A stretch of DNA of 39,031 nucleotides from an uncultured Paenibacillus sp. GTDB lineage: Bacteria > Bacillota > Bacilli > Paenibacillales > Paenibacillaceae. Position 1 is the stretch's first letter. Every line of letters starts with the position of its first letter. The notes under the pieces are model-generated. The model was not told where the DNA came from and did no database searches. It was given only the letters and a program-made list of their open reading frames with translations. The stretch lies in assembly GCA_937895345.1 (NCBI GenBank), contig CALAWP010000020.1, positions 1 to 39,031 on the forward strand. The letters run 5' to 3'. This document shows positions 7,928-16,438 of this stretch, in pieces. The position numbers were made by a program, and so were the translations under genes.

Positions 7928-9487
7928 TTATTGCCTGCCTATGGGCCCCTGCCGGCGAGGATGCTGCAGAAGCTGCCGAAGCGGAGCCCGGATGACGACG
8001 TCGCGCAGCTTCTTCTTGCGAAGCGGAGCGACCGGAGCCAAATAAGGTTGTCCAAGCGTACGAAGCTTGCACAAATGAAGCAGCAGCAGCAGGCAAAAAA
8101 TCATAATGCCGAATCCCCCCATCACCGCCGCCGATGCCATAAGGGGAAAACGCAGCACCCGAAGCGCAATCGCAATGCTGTATTGCGGAATGGCGAACGA
8201 AGCGATCCCCGTCAAGGCAACGGTGATGACGACGATGGGAGACGCAATGCCGGCATTGATGGACGCTTCGCCGACAATCAGAGCGCCGACGATGCTGACG
8301 GCGGAGCCGATCGGCTTCGGTAAGCGAACGCCCGCTTCCCTCAGAAGTTCAAAAAAAACTTCCATGACCACCGCTTCAAAAAATGCCGGAAACGGGATGC
8401 CTTCCCGGGCGTCGATCACCGCGAGCAGCAGCACTGTCGGGATCAGTTCCGGATGAAAGGTCGACAAGGCGATATAAATGCTTGGCAGCGTCAGCGCGGC
8501 GATAAACGCAAAAATGCGGAGCAAGCGAATCATACTGGAATAAACCGTACGCTGGTAATAGTCTTCGCTGGATTGAAAAAACTCGGTGAACAGCCCCGGA
8601 CAGATCAAGATGCTGCCCGTACCTTGCACCAGCACGATAATTTTGCCGTCAATCAGCGCTGCGGCGGCAACGTCCGGCCGTTCCGTATATCGGAATTGCG
8701 GAAAAGGCGTCCAGGTGGAATCCTCAATCAGCTGCTCGACATAAGAGGTTTCCAATATTTCGTAATCGCCGATCTTTTGCATGCGGCTCTCGAATTCCTG
8801 CAGCAGCTCCGGATCGACAATGCCGTCCAAATAGCCGTAAACGACGCGTGTTTTCGACTGTCCGCCTCCCGTTTGGGACACCATTTTGAGATCGGGCGTA
8901 TTGATTCGCATCCGAATGAGCCCGATATTTTTTTGCAAATTTTCAACTGTGCTCTCGCGGGGGCCCTGCACGACGGATTCGTTGGCCGGCTCCGTAATTT
9001 GCCTCGACTCGACCTTCATCGATTGATAGACGAGCGCCTTGTCCCATCCGTCGAAAAAGATGACGATATTGCCAATGACGATCTCGTTGACCGCCGATTG
9101 AAGATCGACCAGCACTTCCGCTTTTTTGGCCGATACGCCGTCATGCTCGAAAAAATCGATCACGTCCTGCGGAAGCACCGCCGTGCCGGGCCCAACCTCA
9201 TGCGTCACCAGATCCTGCAGCGAATGCTTCATATAATTGACGATTTCGCCTTGCATCAGCGTTTCGTAATAGACGGAGCACGCCGCATGCCGCATGTCGG
9301 GACCGTATGACCAATGCCGGTAAATCAAATCCGCATTGTTGCCGAAGATTTTTTCCAACTGCCCGATATTGTCCTTCAACGATGTGGAAATCGGTTGTTT
9401 CGCAGCGCCGTCTTCGGCATTCCGCTTTTGTTTGCCGGTCATGCCTCCGCTTTGAGCGGGGGCCGGGGCCGAGCCTTTGACGTTCAT
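7928..9487 (-). CDS. Spore germinant receptor subunit A (GerA family)
   Basis: The product is 519 residues. A hydrophilic N-terminal domain (about 1-280) has family hallmarks such as ADLIYRHW, a CSVYYETL block near residue 70 and TRVVYGYLDGIVDPELL near 208-225. It is followed by several membrane segments from about 310 to 480 and a basic C-terminal tail. GerA-type A subunits span the spore inner membrane and help convert germinant binding into ion and dipicolinate release. The gene leads the operon; AGGTGAT is eight bases before the ATG, and a sigma-G-type promoter match lies 35-65 bases upstream. The first 30 or so residues are low-complexity, rich in Ala, Gly and Lys. Family assignment is firm. 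Confidence 0.94.
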   Translation of the reverse strand: MNVKGSAPAPAQSGGMTGKQKRNAEDGAAKQPISTSLKDNIGQLEKIFGNNADLIYRHWSYGPDMRHAACSVYYETLMQGEIVNYMKHSLQDLVTHEVGPGTAVLPQDVIDFFEHDGVSAKKAEVLVDLQSAVNEIVIGNIVIFFDGWDKALVYQSMKVESRQITEPANESVVQGPRESTVENLQKNIGLIRMRINTPDLKMVSQTGGGQSKTRVVYGYLDGIVDPELLQEFESRMQKIGDYEILETSYVEQLIEDSTWTPFPQFRYTERPDVAAAALIDGKIIVLVQGTGSILICPGLFTEFFQSSEDYYQRTVYSSMIRLLRIFAFIAALTLPSIYIALSTFHPELIPTVLLLAVIDAREGIPFPAFFEAVVMEVFFELLREAGVRLPKPIGSAVSIVGALIVGEASINAGIASPIVVITVALTGIASFAIPQYSIAIALRVLRFPLMASAAVMGGFGIMIFCLLLLLHLCKLRTLGQPYLAPVAPLRKKKLRDVVIRAPLRQLLQHPRRQGPIGRQ

Positions 9488-9521
9488 GGATGATCACCTG
9501 CATCCTGATGCGATTTGGTTA

Positions 9522-9551
9522 TATTGTGGTTTACATTGCCAGTTTTTATGC
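9522..9551 (-). promoter_or_regulatory. Candidate sigma-G promoter for the germination operon
   Basis: On the minus strand GCATA (9551-9547) is followed after exactly 18 bases by CACAATA (9528-9522). The Bacillus subtilis sigma-G pattern is GHATR-N18-CATWHTA, so this matches at every position but one. The expected start point would be about 30 bases before the ATG of the A-subunit gene. Forespore expression by sigma-G is the known mode for germinant receptors. Confidence 0.65.
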
Positions 9552-9578
9552 AGGATTAGCCAATAGCCGTCCTCCCGG

Positions 9579-11258
9579 TCAGCCCTTCTTCTCCGCATCC
9601 GCGGCGCGGGCGGCGATATGGTCGGCCGTTCGAATGGCCAGCGCCACGGTTGACAGCGTCGGATTGGAAGCGGCCAACGACGGCAATACGCTGTTGTCGG
9701 CTACGTACAATCCTTCCACTCCATGAATTTGACCGTATGGGTTTGTCGCCGAGGTGAGCGGATCCACGCCCATGCGGCAAGTGCCGAAGTCGTGGTTGTC
9801 GGCGCCCGGCGGCATCAAGCAAATTGCAGGCACGCCTTCCAGCCGGGCAATACGAATTTGCATGGCGTCCGAAGCCCGAATAATATACCGGTACATTTCC
9901 TGAATAATCGCCTCGTCCTTGGCGCTGTAGGAGAAGTCGACCCCCAGCTCCGGCATGCCGTACCGGTCCAGCCGGCCCGGATCGACATAGACGCGGTTCT
10001 CGTACCGGGACTCGACCTTGCCGCTTGCGCCGTAGAAGCTGATGCCCCATTCGTCTTTCACCGGCTTAGGCTCGTACTGGTAATTGAAATATTGTTCCGG
10101 TCCTTGCAGCTGCAGCCGATAAGGCCGGTCCTCCGTCTCCGGTACGACGATGCCGATTACGCCGAGCGGCTCGGGGAAGCCGTAGGAGCTAAGGTAAGCC
10201 GTCGCAATCAAATAGGAGTGATTGGTCAAATAGCGGCCGATCGCCCTGCCCGGAATGCCGGAATTTAGCAAAATGCGCGGCGTCTGCAGCGTGCTGGCCG
10301 CCATAATGACCGTTTTCGCCCGAATCGTATGCGAACGGAGATCCGGCGTCATAACCCTTACCCCCGCCGCTCTGCCACCATCGGTCAATACCTGGGCCGC
10401 ATACGCATTCAGCGCCAGATCGAAGGGCCGCCTGCCGAGCGCCCTTGCCAGAAAGACGATCGAGCTGAAAAAGACGTTCGAACGCACCTTCCCCATCCTT
10501 GTCCCCAGCAAATCGGCGGCGACCGGAATTTCTTCGGCATTCGTAAATCCGTTGTCCCTCAATCGCTCCAGCAGCACCTGCGTCAAAGAAGACTCCCGCG
10601 CGTACTCCCTCGTAACGGTCATGACTTCTTCCGCGATATTGTAATACATCCTCATCTCGTCAAGCGGCACCGGCCAGTCCGCCGCAATTTCATAGTCCGG
10701 AATTCTCGGCGATATGCCGCCCCAGATCAGCGTCCGGCCTCCGAGCGAGTATACGAGCTTCATGCCCGAATAATCGGGGAGGCGCCCCCCGATCAAATCC
10801 ATAATTTCGGGCGGAGCGTATACGCGAAAATTGACGGCGTCGATCGTCGCGATATTCGCGACATGCGTTTGCAGAAAATTCGGCCCCCGCTCCACGATGC
10901 CGATTTTGTAGCCGCTGTTGCGCCATCGCTCGCATAACCGCCACAGTGCGGCTCCTCCTCCCGCTCCGGAACCGACAATCAGCACGTCGTATTCCGTTTC
11001 CGCCATCCGCTCCGCACTTATATGCGGAATCCAATCCGTAATGAAATCGACGTCGGGCACAGGCGGGCAAAAAGGCGCCACTACGCCGGCTTCGGTCAGT
11101 GGAGCTTGGCCGGGCTCCAATTCGATTTGCCTCCCCCTTATATCCATATAAGGGTTCGTGATTCCCGGATTACAGGCCATCAACCGGTCAAGCCCGATGC
11201 GGCAGCGCCGGGCGATCCCGGCCAGCGTCTCCCCGTTTCCGGCTACATAGATGCGCAT
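9579..11258 (-). CDS. LysM domain-GMC family oxidoreductase
   Basis: The 559-residue product begins with a LysM domain (about 1-50: MRIYVAGNGETLAGIARR ... NPGITNP), normally a peptidoglycan-binding module. No signal peptide precedes it. After a 40-residue linker, YDVLIVGSGAGGGAA at about 90-104 is the FAD-binding GxGxxG fold of glucose-methanol-choline oxidoreductases. The C-terminus has HDFGTCRMG and VADNSVLPSLAASNP, the second GMC signature with the catalytic region. The family oxidises alcohol groups, often of sugars, using FAD. The start at 11258 follows GGGAGGAGG; a longer frame to 11378 adds a Cys-rich stretch without homology sense. It diverges from the ThuA-like gene with 122 bases between them. 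A LysM without signal peptide could mean deposition on the forespore, as for SafA; that is inference. Confidence 0.87.
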   Translation of the reverse strand: MRIYVAGNGETLAGIARRCRIGLDRLMACNPGITNPYMDIRGRQIELEPGQAPLTEAGVVAPFCPPVPDVDFITDWIPHISAERMAETEYDVLIVGSGAGGGAALWRLCERWRNSGYKIGIVERGPNFLQTHVANIATIDAVNFRVYAPPEIMDLIGGRLPDYSGMKLVYSLGGRTLIWGGISPRIPDYEIAADWPVPLDEMRMYYNIAEEVMTVTREYARESSLTQVLLERLRDNGFTNAEEIPVAADLLGTRMGKVRSNVFFSSIVFLARALGRRPFDLALNAYAAQVLTDGGRAAGVRVMTPDLRSHTIRAKTVIMAASTLQTPRILLNSGIPGRAIGRYLTNHSYLIATAYLSSYGFPEPLGVIGIVVPETEDRPYRLQLQGPEQYFNYQYEPKPVKDEWGISFYGASGKVESRYENRVYVDPGRLDRYGMPELGVDFSYSAKDEAIIQEMYRYIIRASDAMQIRIARLEGVPAICLMPPGADNHDFGTCRMGVDPLTSATNPYGQIHGVEGLYVADNSVLPSLAASNPTLSTVALAIRTADHIAARAADAEKKG

Positions 11259-11380
11259 GAACTCCAGCCTCCTCCCGTTGCAATTGCGGCATTGATCTCT
11301 ACCATTCATATGCGGGCAAAGATATTGTTTTTCCTTGTCGCCGCATATATATCCATAATGAGGAAGGGGGCGCGGCATCG

Positions 11381-12175
11381 ATGAGCATCAAATTCGGAAC
11401 TAACGCGGACTGCGGGACGCGGGCGATTAACGTCACCATATGGAACGAATTCGTGCATGAACGGACGGAGCCGCTTGTAGCGGCTATCTATCCGAGAGGC
11501 ATTCATGCCGCCATTGCGGACGGCATTGCGCCTCACGGCTTCCGCATTCGCTTCGCCACGTTCGATCAGCCCGAGCACGGGCTGACGAGGCAGGTGCTGG
11601 AGCGGACGGACGTGCTGATCTGGTGGGGGCATCTGTATCACGAGCAAGTATCGGATGCGGTCGTAGACGCGATCTATCGGCGCGTCCTGCAAGGAATGGG
11701 ACTGATCGTCCTTCACTCCGGCCACCGGTCCAAAATATTCAGAAAGCTGATGGGAACGACCTGCGACTTGAAATGGAGATCCGATGCGGAACGGGAACGG
11801 CTGTGGGTAGTCGATCCTTCCCATCCGATCACGGAAGGAATCGGAGAAACGTTCGATATCGACGTCGAGGAAATGTACGGAGAATTTTTTGACATTCCCG
11901 CCCCGGAACAGCTCGTATTGATCAGCTGGTTTCAGGGAGGCGAAGTGTTTCGCAGCGGCTGCGCCTACTCGCGCGGACTCGGCAAAATCTTTTATTTCCG
12001 TCCCGGCGACCAAGCCTACCCGACCTATTACAACCCCCATGTGCTGCGGGTCATCGCGAATGCGGTCCGCTGGGCGGCCGCTCCGCACGGCGCGGAGCCG
12101 ACATACGGCAATACGGCTCCGCTGGAGCCGATTATTCGGCCTCCCGGCCCCAATGCGCCGGGCGGCCGACCGTAA
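11381..12175 (+). CDS. ThuA-like glutamine-amidotransferase-fold protein
   Basis: The 264-residue product matches ThuA-like proteins, which have a class I glutamine-amidotransferase fold and occur in trehalose and related sugar metabolism. Visible features are INVTIWNEFVHE near residue 18, DVLIWWGHLYHEQ near 86, GMGLIVLHSGH near 106-117, HPITEGIGETFDI near 148 and the late GLGKIFYFRPG. The catalytic role of the family is not settled; some members are linked to conversion of 3-keto sugars. AGGAAGGGGG lies ten bases before the ATG. It diverges from a GMC oxidoreductase, and joint action on an oxidised sugar is plausible but unproven. A strong hairpin terminator follows. Confidence 0.87.
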   Translation: MSIKFGTNADCGTRAINVTIWNEFVHERTEPLVAAIYPRGIHAAIADGIAPHGFRIRFATFDQPEHGLTRQVLERTDVLIWWGHLYHEQVSDAVVDAIYRRVLQGMGLIVLHSGHRSKIFRKLMGTTCDLKWRSDAERERLWVVDPSHPITEGIGETFDIDVEEMYGEFFDIPAPEQLVLISWFQGGEVFRSGCAYSRGLGKIFYFRPGDQAYPTYYNPHVLRVIANAVRWAAAPHGAEPTYGNTAPLEPIIRPPGPNAPGGRP

Positions 12176-12183
12176 CGGCAAAC

Positions 12184-12211
12184 GGCCCGATCGCCGATCG
12201 GGCCTTCTCTT
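12184..12211 (+). terminator. Terminator after the ThuA-like gene
   Basis: GGCCCGATC (12184-12192) and GATCGGGCC (12196-12204) form a perfect nine-pair stem with a three-base loop. TTCTCTT follows. On the other strand the tail is GTTTG, so weaker termination for the convergent RDD gene is also possible. Confidence 0.8.
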
Positions 12212-12237
12212 CCAGGCAAGCCGCCAGCCGCCTAGCT

Positions 12238-13047
12238 TCACTGCAGCGACCATTCGTCATGCAGCATGCCGTACAATTGAAGCATAAACGATTCCGGATC
12301 CCGCAGCTGAACGTTCCCTTCAATCTGCAGCCGGCTCCCGATCGCGGCCGCCAGCTCCCAGCCGAGCTCGTATCTTTTGTGAATATTCAAAGCAGGCATC
12401 CGCTCGACGTAGCTTTCGATCAGCACCCATTCCTCGCGCCCGATTCGCTCTCGCAGCTTGACCGGATCCAGCGCGACGGGGGGATGCTGCGGCATCGGCC
12501 TGCTTTGCAGCCACTTCTGCAGACGGCGGCGCGCCCTCCGCTTATCCTCTCTCCGATCGTGCACGACGATCGTGCCCGCCGCCATATCGCCCAGACGTTT
12601 GTCCGAAGGATGAAGGAACATCCAGACGGCTCCCAGCAAATAGAAGGAAGGCAAAAAATCGATGATCCGCAAAAAATTGCGGATAACCGAAGACAGAAAC
12701 GTAATCGGCTGCCCGTTTTCCTGTACGACGCGAAGGCCGATCCACATCTTCCCGTACGTCTGCCCTCCCTTGTAATATTCCATCAACGCGTAATAAGCGC
12801 CGATGAGCAGCGAATAAAGCAGGGTCAAAAAAGCTGCGGCGTAATCGCCCAGAAGCTCGCCGACCCCGCCTCCTGCGATTGACAGCAGCAATCCCGTAAC
12901 CAGGCTGACGATGGCCAAAAAAGCGGCCATCAGAAGCATATCCAGCACCAGGGCCGCCGCGCGGCTCCCCAAACCGGCCGTGTTCAGCTTCAATTTGACA
13001 TGCTCCGGAGTTACGATCGTCGTCGCTCCGAAATCGGACTCTTTCAT
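12238..13047 (-). CDS. RDD family membrane protein
   Basis: The 269-residue product has three to four membrane segments in the first 150 residues. It shows the RDD pattern: SRAAALVLDMLLM near residue 29-41, YYKGGQTYGKMWIGLRVV near 92-109, an FLRIIDFLP segment, and DKRLGDMAAGT near 150-160. RDD proteins are poorly understood; some act as sodium/proton antiporters. The C-terminal 100 residues are soluble, basic and then mixed. The start at 13047 is set by TTGAGGAGGAAAAA directly before the ATG; an in-frame upstream start at 13116 has no such site. It diverges from the SpoIIM-family gene and neighbours the MoxR/DUF58 operon, a grouping often seen in bacteria. Confidence 0.88.
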   Translation of the reverse strand: MKESDFGATTIVTPEHVKLKLNTAGLGSRAAALVLDMLLMAAFLAIVSLVTGLLLSIAGGGVGELLGDYAAAFLTLLYSLLIGAYYALMEYYKGGQTYGKMWIGLRVVQENGQPITFLSSVIRNFLRIIDFLPSFYLLGAVWMFLHPSDKRLGDMAAGTIVVHDRREDKRRARRRLQKWLQSRPMPQHPPVALDPVKLRERIGREEWVLIESYVERMPALNIHKRYELGWELAAAIGSRLQIEGNVQLRDPESFMLQLYGMLHDEWSLQ

Positions 13048-13125
13048 TTTTTCCTCCTCAATCGTCCCTGTAAATTGAATTCGGTTCGATTTCCACGTTC
13101 CGCTTATTTGGTGCATTCTTTCAAC

Positions 13126-13155
13126 TTGTACAGTTCAATTTACTCGAATTATGAT
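13126..13155 (+). promoter_or_regulatory. Candidate sigma-A promoter for the SpoIIM-family gene
   Basis: TTGTAC at 13126-13131 is separated by 18 bases from TATGAT at 13150-13155 (four and five of six consensus bases). The predicted start lies just before the ribosome site GGAAGGAG at 13174-13181. Confidence 0.5.
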
Positions 13156-13193
13156 ATGATAGATCCTATAAATGGAAGGAGCCTCATACGACA

Positions 13194-14225
13194 ATGGACA
13201 TCCGTCGATTTATACGCGAATACAGACCTCTCTGGTCCGAACTCGAGGAGCTGCTGGCCATATTCGAAAGCTCGCGCAAACGCGGCGCGAAGGCCGCCCA
13301 GATCGACCGGCTGACCCGGCTGTACAAGACGGTTTCGGGACATTTGGCTTATGCGCAAACCTATTATCCGAACGACGAGATTGCCGAGCATCTGAACCGG
13401 CTCGTCTCCCGCACCCATCATGCGCTGCACAGCGAGCAATGGAAAAGCTCGAACAGGCTCGGCCATTTTTTTAAATACGAATTTGCCTGTTATTTGAGGG
13501 ACAGGCGCTGGGCGATTCTCATCGCCGCGCTGCTGTTCGGCCTCGGCGCCCTAGGCGGATATTTGTCCGTCCGGGCCGATCCTGTAAACCTGTATGCGAT
13601 CGTGCCTGCAAATATCGCGAATAACGTCGACCCCGAGCTGATCGGAGTCGGGCACGACGAGCTGGCGCATGCCTCGTTCTCGTCTTCCATCATGGCCAAC
13701 AATATCAAGGTCGCCGTGCTGGCGTTCGCCAGCGGCATTACGTTCGGCTTGATGACCGTTTACGTCCTCGTTCACAACGGCATTCTGATCGGCGCGCTGG
13801 CGGCCGTCTTTGCCGGAGCGGGACGCAGCTATATTTTTTGGGCCTATATTTTGCCGCACGGCATTATCGAGCTGACCGCCATATTCATTGCCGGCGGCGC
13901 CGGCCTGTACATGGGCTACCGTATGATTCATCCCGGCCCGTACACACGGAAATACGCGTTTCTTCAGTCGGTCAAGCAATCGGCGCTGCTGCTGATCGGC
14001 ACGCTGCCGCTGTTCGTCGCCGCGGGTATTATCGAAGGCTACGTCACGCCTTCGGCTTGGCCGCCGGAAGCCAAATACGCGTTCGCGGGGCTGACGCTTC
14101 TGGCGCTGGCGTTGTACGTCGCGTACGGCCTGCGGTACGCCGCCCGATTAGGCGGCGGCCGCTCCGTCGGCGGCATCGGCGGCGCTACAAGGCCTCTTTC
14201 GATTTCAAAATCAAGTAACGGTTGA
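13194..14225 (+). CDS. Stage II sporulation protein M family (DUF95) membrane protein
   Basis: The 343-residue product has a soluble helical N-terminal region (about 1-95) and then six or so membrane segments. The core motif NNIKVAVLAFASGITFGLMT near 165-185 and the later GILIGALAA...LPHGIIELTAIFIAGGAG are characteristic of the SpoIIM/DUF95 family. In Bacillus, SpoIIM is part of the DMP complex that remodels septal peptidoglycan during engulfment. The present form, next to RDD and MoxR/DUF58 genes, is the stand-alone variant common in many bacteria, whose role is unknown. GGAAGGAG precedes the ATG by 12 bases. Its last 41 bases overlap the convergent DUF58 gene. Confidence 0.9.
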   Translation: MDIRRFIREYRPLWSELEELLAIFESSRKRGAKAAQIDRLTRLYKTVSGHLAYAQTYYPNDEIAEHLNRLVSRTHHALHSEQWKSSNRLGHFFKYEFACYLRDRRWAILIAALLFGLGALGGYLSVRADPVNLYAIVPANIANNVDPELIGVGHDELAHASFSSSIMANNIKVAVLAFASGITFGLMTVYVLVHNGILIGALAAVFAGAGRSYIFWAYILPHGIIELTAIFIAGGAGLYMGYRMIHPGPYTRKYAFLQSVKQSALLLIGTLPLFVAAGIIEGYVTPSAWPPEAKYAFAGLTLLALALYVAYGLRYAARLGGGRSVGGIGGATRPLSISKSSNG

Positions 14226-15558
14226 CGGCCGTCCAGGCCAGCTCGCCCGCGGGCACGTCCACGGCCTCGATGCCGTCCGCTTCCATCGAAGCGGTATACC
14301 GGAGCCTGTCCAACGAGAATTTGTGGGCCAGGCTTTTGACAAACGCCGTATGTTTCCCGTCCGTTTCCTTCAACGTCCAGGCATGCAGCACTTCGTCCCG
14401 CAAGGCGAGCAGCAGCAGCTGGTGCTGCCGCCGCGCGCGAAGCAGCAAAGGCCGCAAGCCTTCTTCGTACATATAGTTGTCCATATCGGAAAACAGCACG
14501 GCCAGGCAGCGTTTTTTCTGAACCCGCATCATATAATGCAGCGCCGTTTGATAGCTCGACTCCACAAAATCGCTTCGCATATCGAAGACGGCGTTCGTCA
14601 GCGCGCTCAGGTGGGCCAAGCCCGCTCCGGGCGGAACGTACGTCTTGATCCGGTTGGAAAAGGCGAGCAAACCGACTTTGTCGCCTTGCTTCAGCGCCAC
14701 GGCGGCCAGCGACAGCGCGGCTTCCAGCGACGCGTCCAGCTTGGTCCGCCCGTCCAGCTCGATCCCCATCATCCTTCCGCAATCGATCAGAAGCATGACC
14801 GCTTTGCCGCGTTCCGGACGATGGACGTTCGTCATCAGCGTGCGGGACCTCGCCGAGGCGCGCCAGTTGACCATTCTTAGATCGTCGTCGGGAACATATT
14901 CCCGAACCGCATGAAACTCCGAGCCGCTTCGCTCCTTGCGGTAAATTTTTTTCCCTTCCAGCATGAGATGATTTTGCGCGGAGGCGAGAATGCCCCGTAC
15001 GCCGGACAGATCGGGATATATGTTCACGGTCTGTGCCAAATCCGCCTTCGTCTGCTTCATCCATAGCCCGATCGACCCGCGGATGCGGACCCGCAAGAAG
15101 GACAGCCGATGCTTTCCCCGCTCCCGGCCCATCGTCGTATACCGGACCTCCGCCCGTCTACCGCGCCATTCGGCGCTTAACTTGCCGGACGGCGCTTGAA
15201 ACGACGGCGGCAAATCGTCGCAGAACTGCAGCTTTAACGATTCCGGACGGGCGGATTCCGCCGTCAGCACCACCTCGAAAGGACAATCCCGATCCGCCCT
15301 GTCCGGCATGCTCCGCGAGAACGTTAACGTTTGTCTGCGGGGCAGGAGCAGCACATCGAGCACGCTCAAGCCGATCAGCACACTGTTGACCATCAGCAGC
15401 GCCGCGGAACCGGCGCCGGCCGCGTAACCCGCCGCGACAAGCGCGGCTCCCGACGCCGCCAGCGCCGCGAATCTGGGCGTCGGCACGATCATGCGCCGCT
15501 CGGCGGCGTCAACGAGGGATCGGAACCGACGCCAGCGTGTCCTGGATGAAGTGGTCAC
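14185..15558 (-). CDS. DUF58 domain protein of the MoxR system
   Basis: The 457-residue product has two membrane segments near residues 30-70 and then a beta-rich region. The DUF58 signature GSEFHAVREYVPDDD...VNWRASARS lies near 213-234. A von Willebrand A-like fold follows, with LLIDCGRMMG near 253-262 in place of a canonical DxSxS metal site. DUF58 proteins pair with MoxR ATPases and probably act as chaperone-type complexes at the membrane; their substrates are unknown. The start is GTG at 15558 because GGAGGGGG lies six bases before it; this overlaps the MoxR gene by 50 bases. An ATG at 15492 would avoid the overlap but lacks a ribosome site. The 3' end overlaps the convergent SpoIIM-family gene. 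Confidence 0.9.
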   Translation of the reverse strand: MTTSSRTRWRRFRSLVDAAERRMIVPTPRFAALAASGAALVAAGYAAGAGSAALLMVNSVLIGLSVLDVLLLPRRQTLTFSRSMPDRADRDCPFEVVLTAESARPESLKLQFCDDLPPSFQAPSGKLSAEWRGRRAEVRYTTMGRERGKHRLSFLRVRIRGSIGLWMKQTKADLAQTVNIYPDLSGVRGILASAQNHLMLEGKKIYRKERSGSEFHAVREYVPDDDLRMVNWRASARSRTLMTNVHRPERGKAVMLLIDCGRMMGIELDGRTKLDASLEAALSLAAVALKQGDKVGLLAFSNRIKTYVPPGAGLAHLSALTNAVFDMRSDFVESSYQTALHYMMRVQKKRCLAVLFSDMDNYMYEEGLRPLLLRARRQHQLLLLALRDEVLHAWTLKETDGKHTAFVKSLAHKFSLDRLRYTASMEADGIEAVDVPAGELAWTAVNRYLILKSKEAL

Positions 15559-16432
15559 TGGTTTCCCCCTCCAATTCGGCTTGAGGCGTCAGCAGCAGCC
15601 GGTGCCGGAGCGCCGGAACGGCGACGATCTTCACGTCATCCGGCGTTACGAAGCTTCTTCCGTCCAGCAGCGCCCAGGCTCTGGCCGCGTTCATCATCGC
15701 AATGCCCGCCCGGGGGCTTGCGCCGAGCAGCATTTGCTTGCTCTCGCGGGTCGAGCGGATAAGAGCGGCAATATAGGCAACAATCGAATCCTCGACAACT
15801 ACTTCCCTCAGCGCGGCGCGCTGTTCCTTCAGACGCTCCAGCGTCATGACGGGCGGCCGGCTCACGCCATCGGACACCGTCCGGCCGGCCAGGTGGCCTT
15901 TCAAAATGTCGAACTCCGATTCAACGGACGGATACGATACGGTCAGCTTGAACAGGAACCGGTCCAGCTGCGCTTCGGGCAGCGGATACGTGCCTTCGTA
16001 CTCGACCGGGTTTTGCGTTGCAATGACAAAAAAGGGATCCGGCAACGGGTATGTCCGGCCCTGAATCGTGACCTGCTTCTCCTCCATCGCCTCCAGCAGC
16101 GCGGATTGCGTCTTGGGCGGCGTCCGATTGATCTCGTCGGCGAGCAGCATGTTGGCGAATACCGGACCTTTTACCGTTTGAAATTCGTTATCCTTCATAT
16201 TGAAAATAACGCTGCCGGTAATGTCGCTCGGCATCATGTCCGGCGTGAACTGCACGCGGTTAAAGCGGCCGTCGGTCAGCTCCGCCAGCGTACGAACCAT
16301 CTTCGTCTTCCCGATGCCCGGTACGCCCTCCAGCAGTACATGCCCGCCCGACAAAAATGCCGCGAGCAGCAGCTTAATGTTTTTCGATTGTCCGATCACT
16401 CTTTCGTTCATTTGGTGCATCAGCTGTTGCAA
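15509..16432 (-). CDS. MoxR family AAA+ ATPase
   Basis: The 307-residue product is a MoxR-type AAA+ ATPase. The Walker A motif GVPGIGKT is at residues 36-43, the Walker B/DEIN motif LLADEINRTPPK lies near 100-112, and sensor motif IATQNPVEYEGTYPLPEAQLDRF follows near 138-160. The C-terminal lid carries SPRAG and a region for client binding. MoxR ATPases use ATP to assemble or activate partner proteins, usually the DUF58/vWA protein encoded next door. The start is a TTG at 16432, supported by AAGGAG nine bases upstream. It begins six bases after the DUF4350 gene and overlaps the DUF58 gene by 50 bases, so coupled translation is likely. Confidence 0.94.
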   Translation of the reverse strand: MQQLMHQMNERVIGQSKNIKLLLAAFLSGGHVLLEGVPGIGKTKMVRTLAELTDGRFNRVQFTPDMMPSDITGSVIFNMKDNEFQTVKGPVFANMLLADEINRTPPKTQSALLEAMEEKQVTIQGRTYPLPDPFFVIATQNPVEYEGTYPLPEAQLDRFLFKLTVSYPSVESEFDILKGHLAGRTVSDGVSRPPVMTLERLKEQRAALREVVVEDSIVAYIAALIRSTRESKQMLLGASPRAGIAMMNAARAWALLDGRSFVTPDDVKIVAVPALRHRLLLTPQAELEGETSDHFIQDTLASVPIPR

Positions 16433-16438
16433 ATGGCT

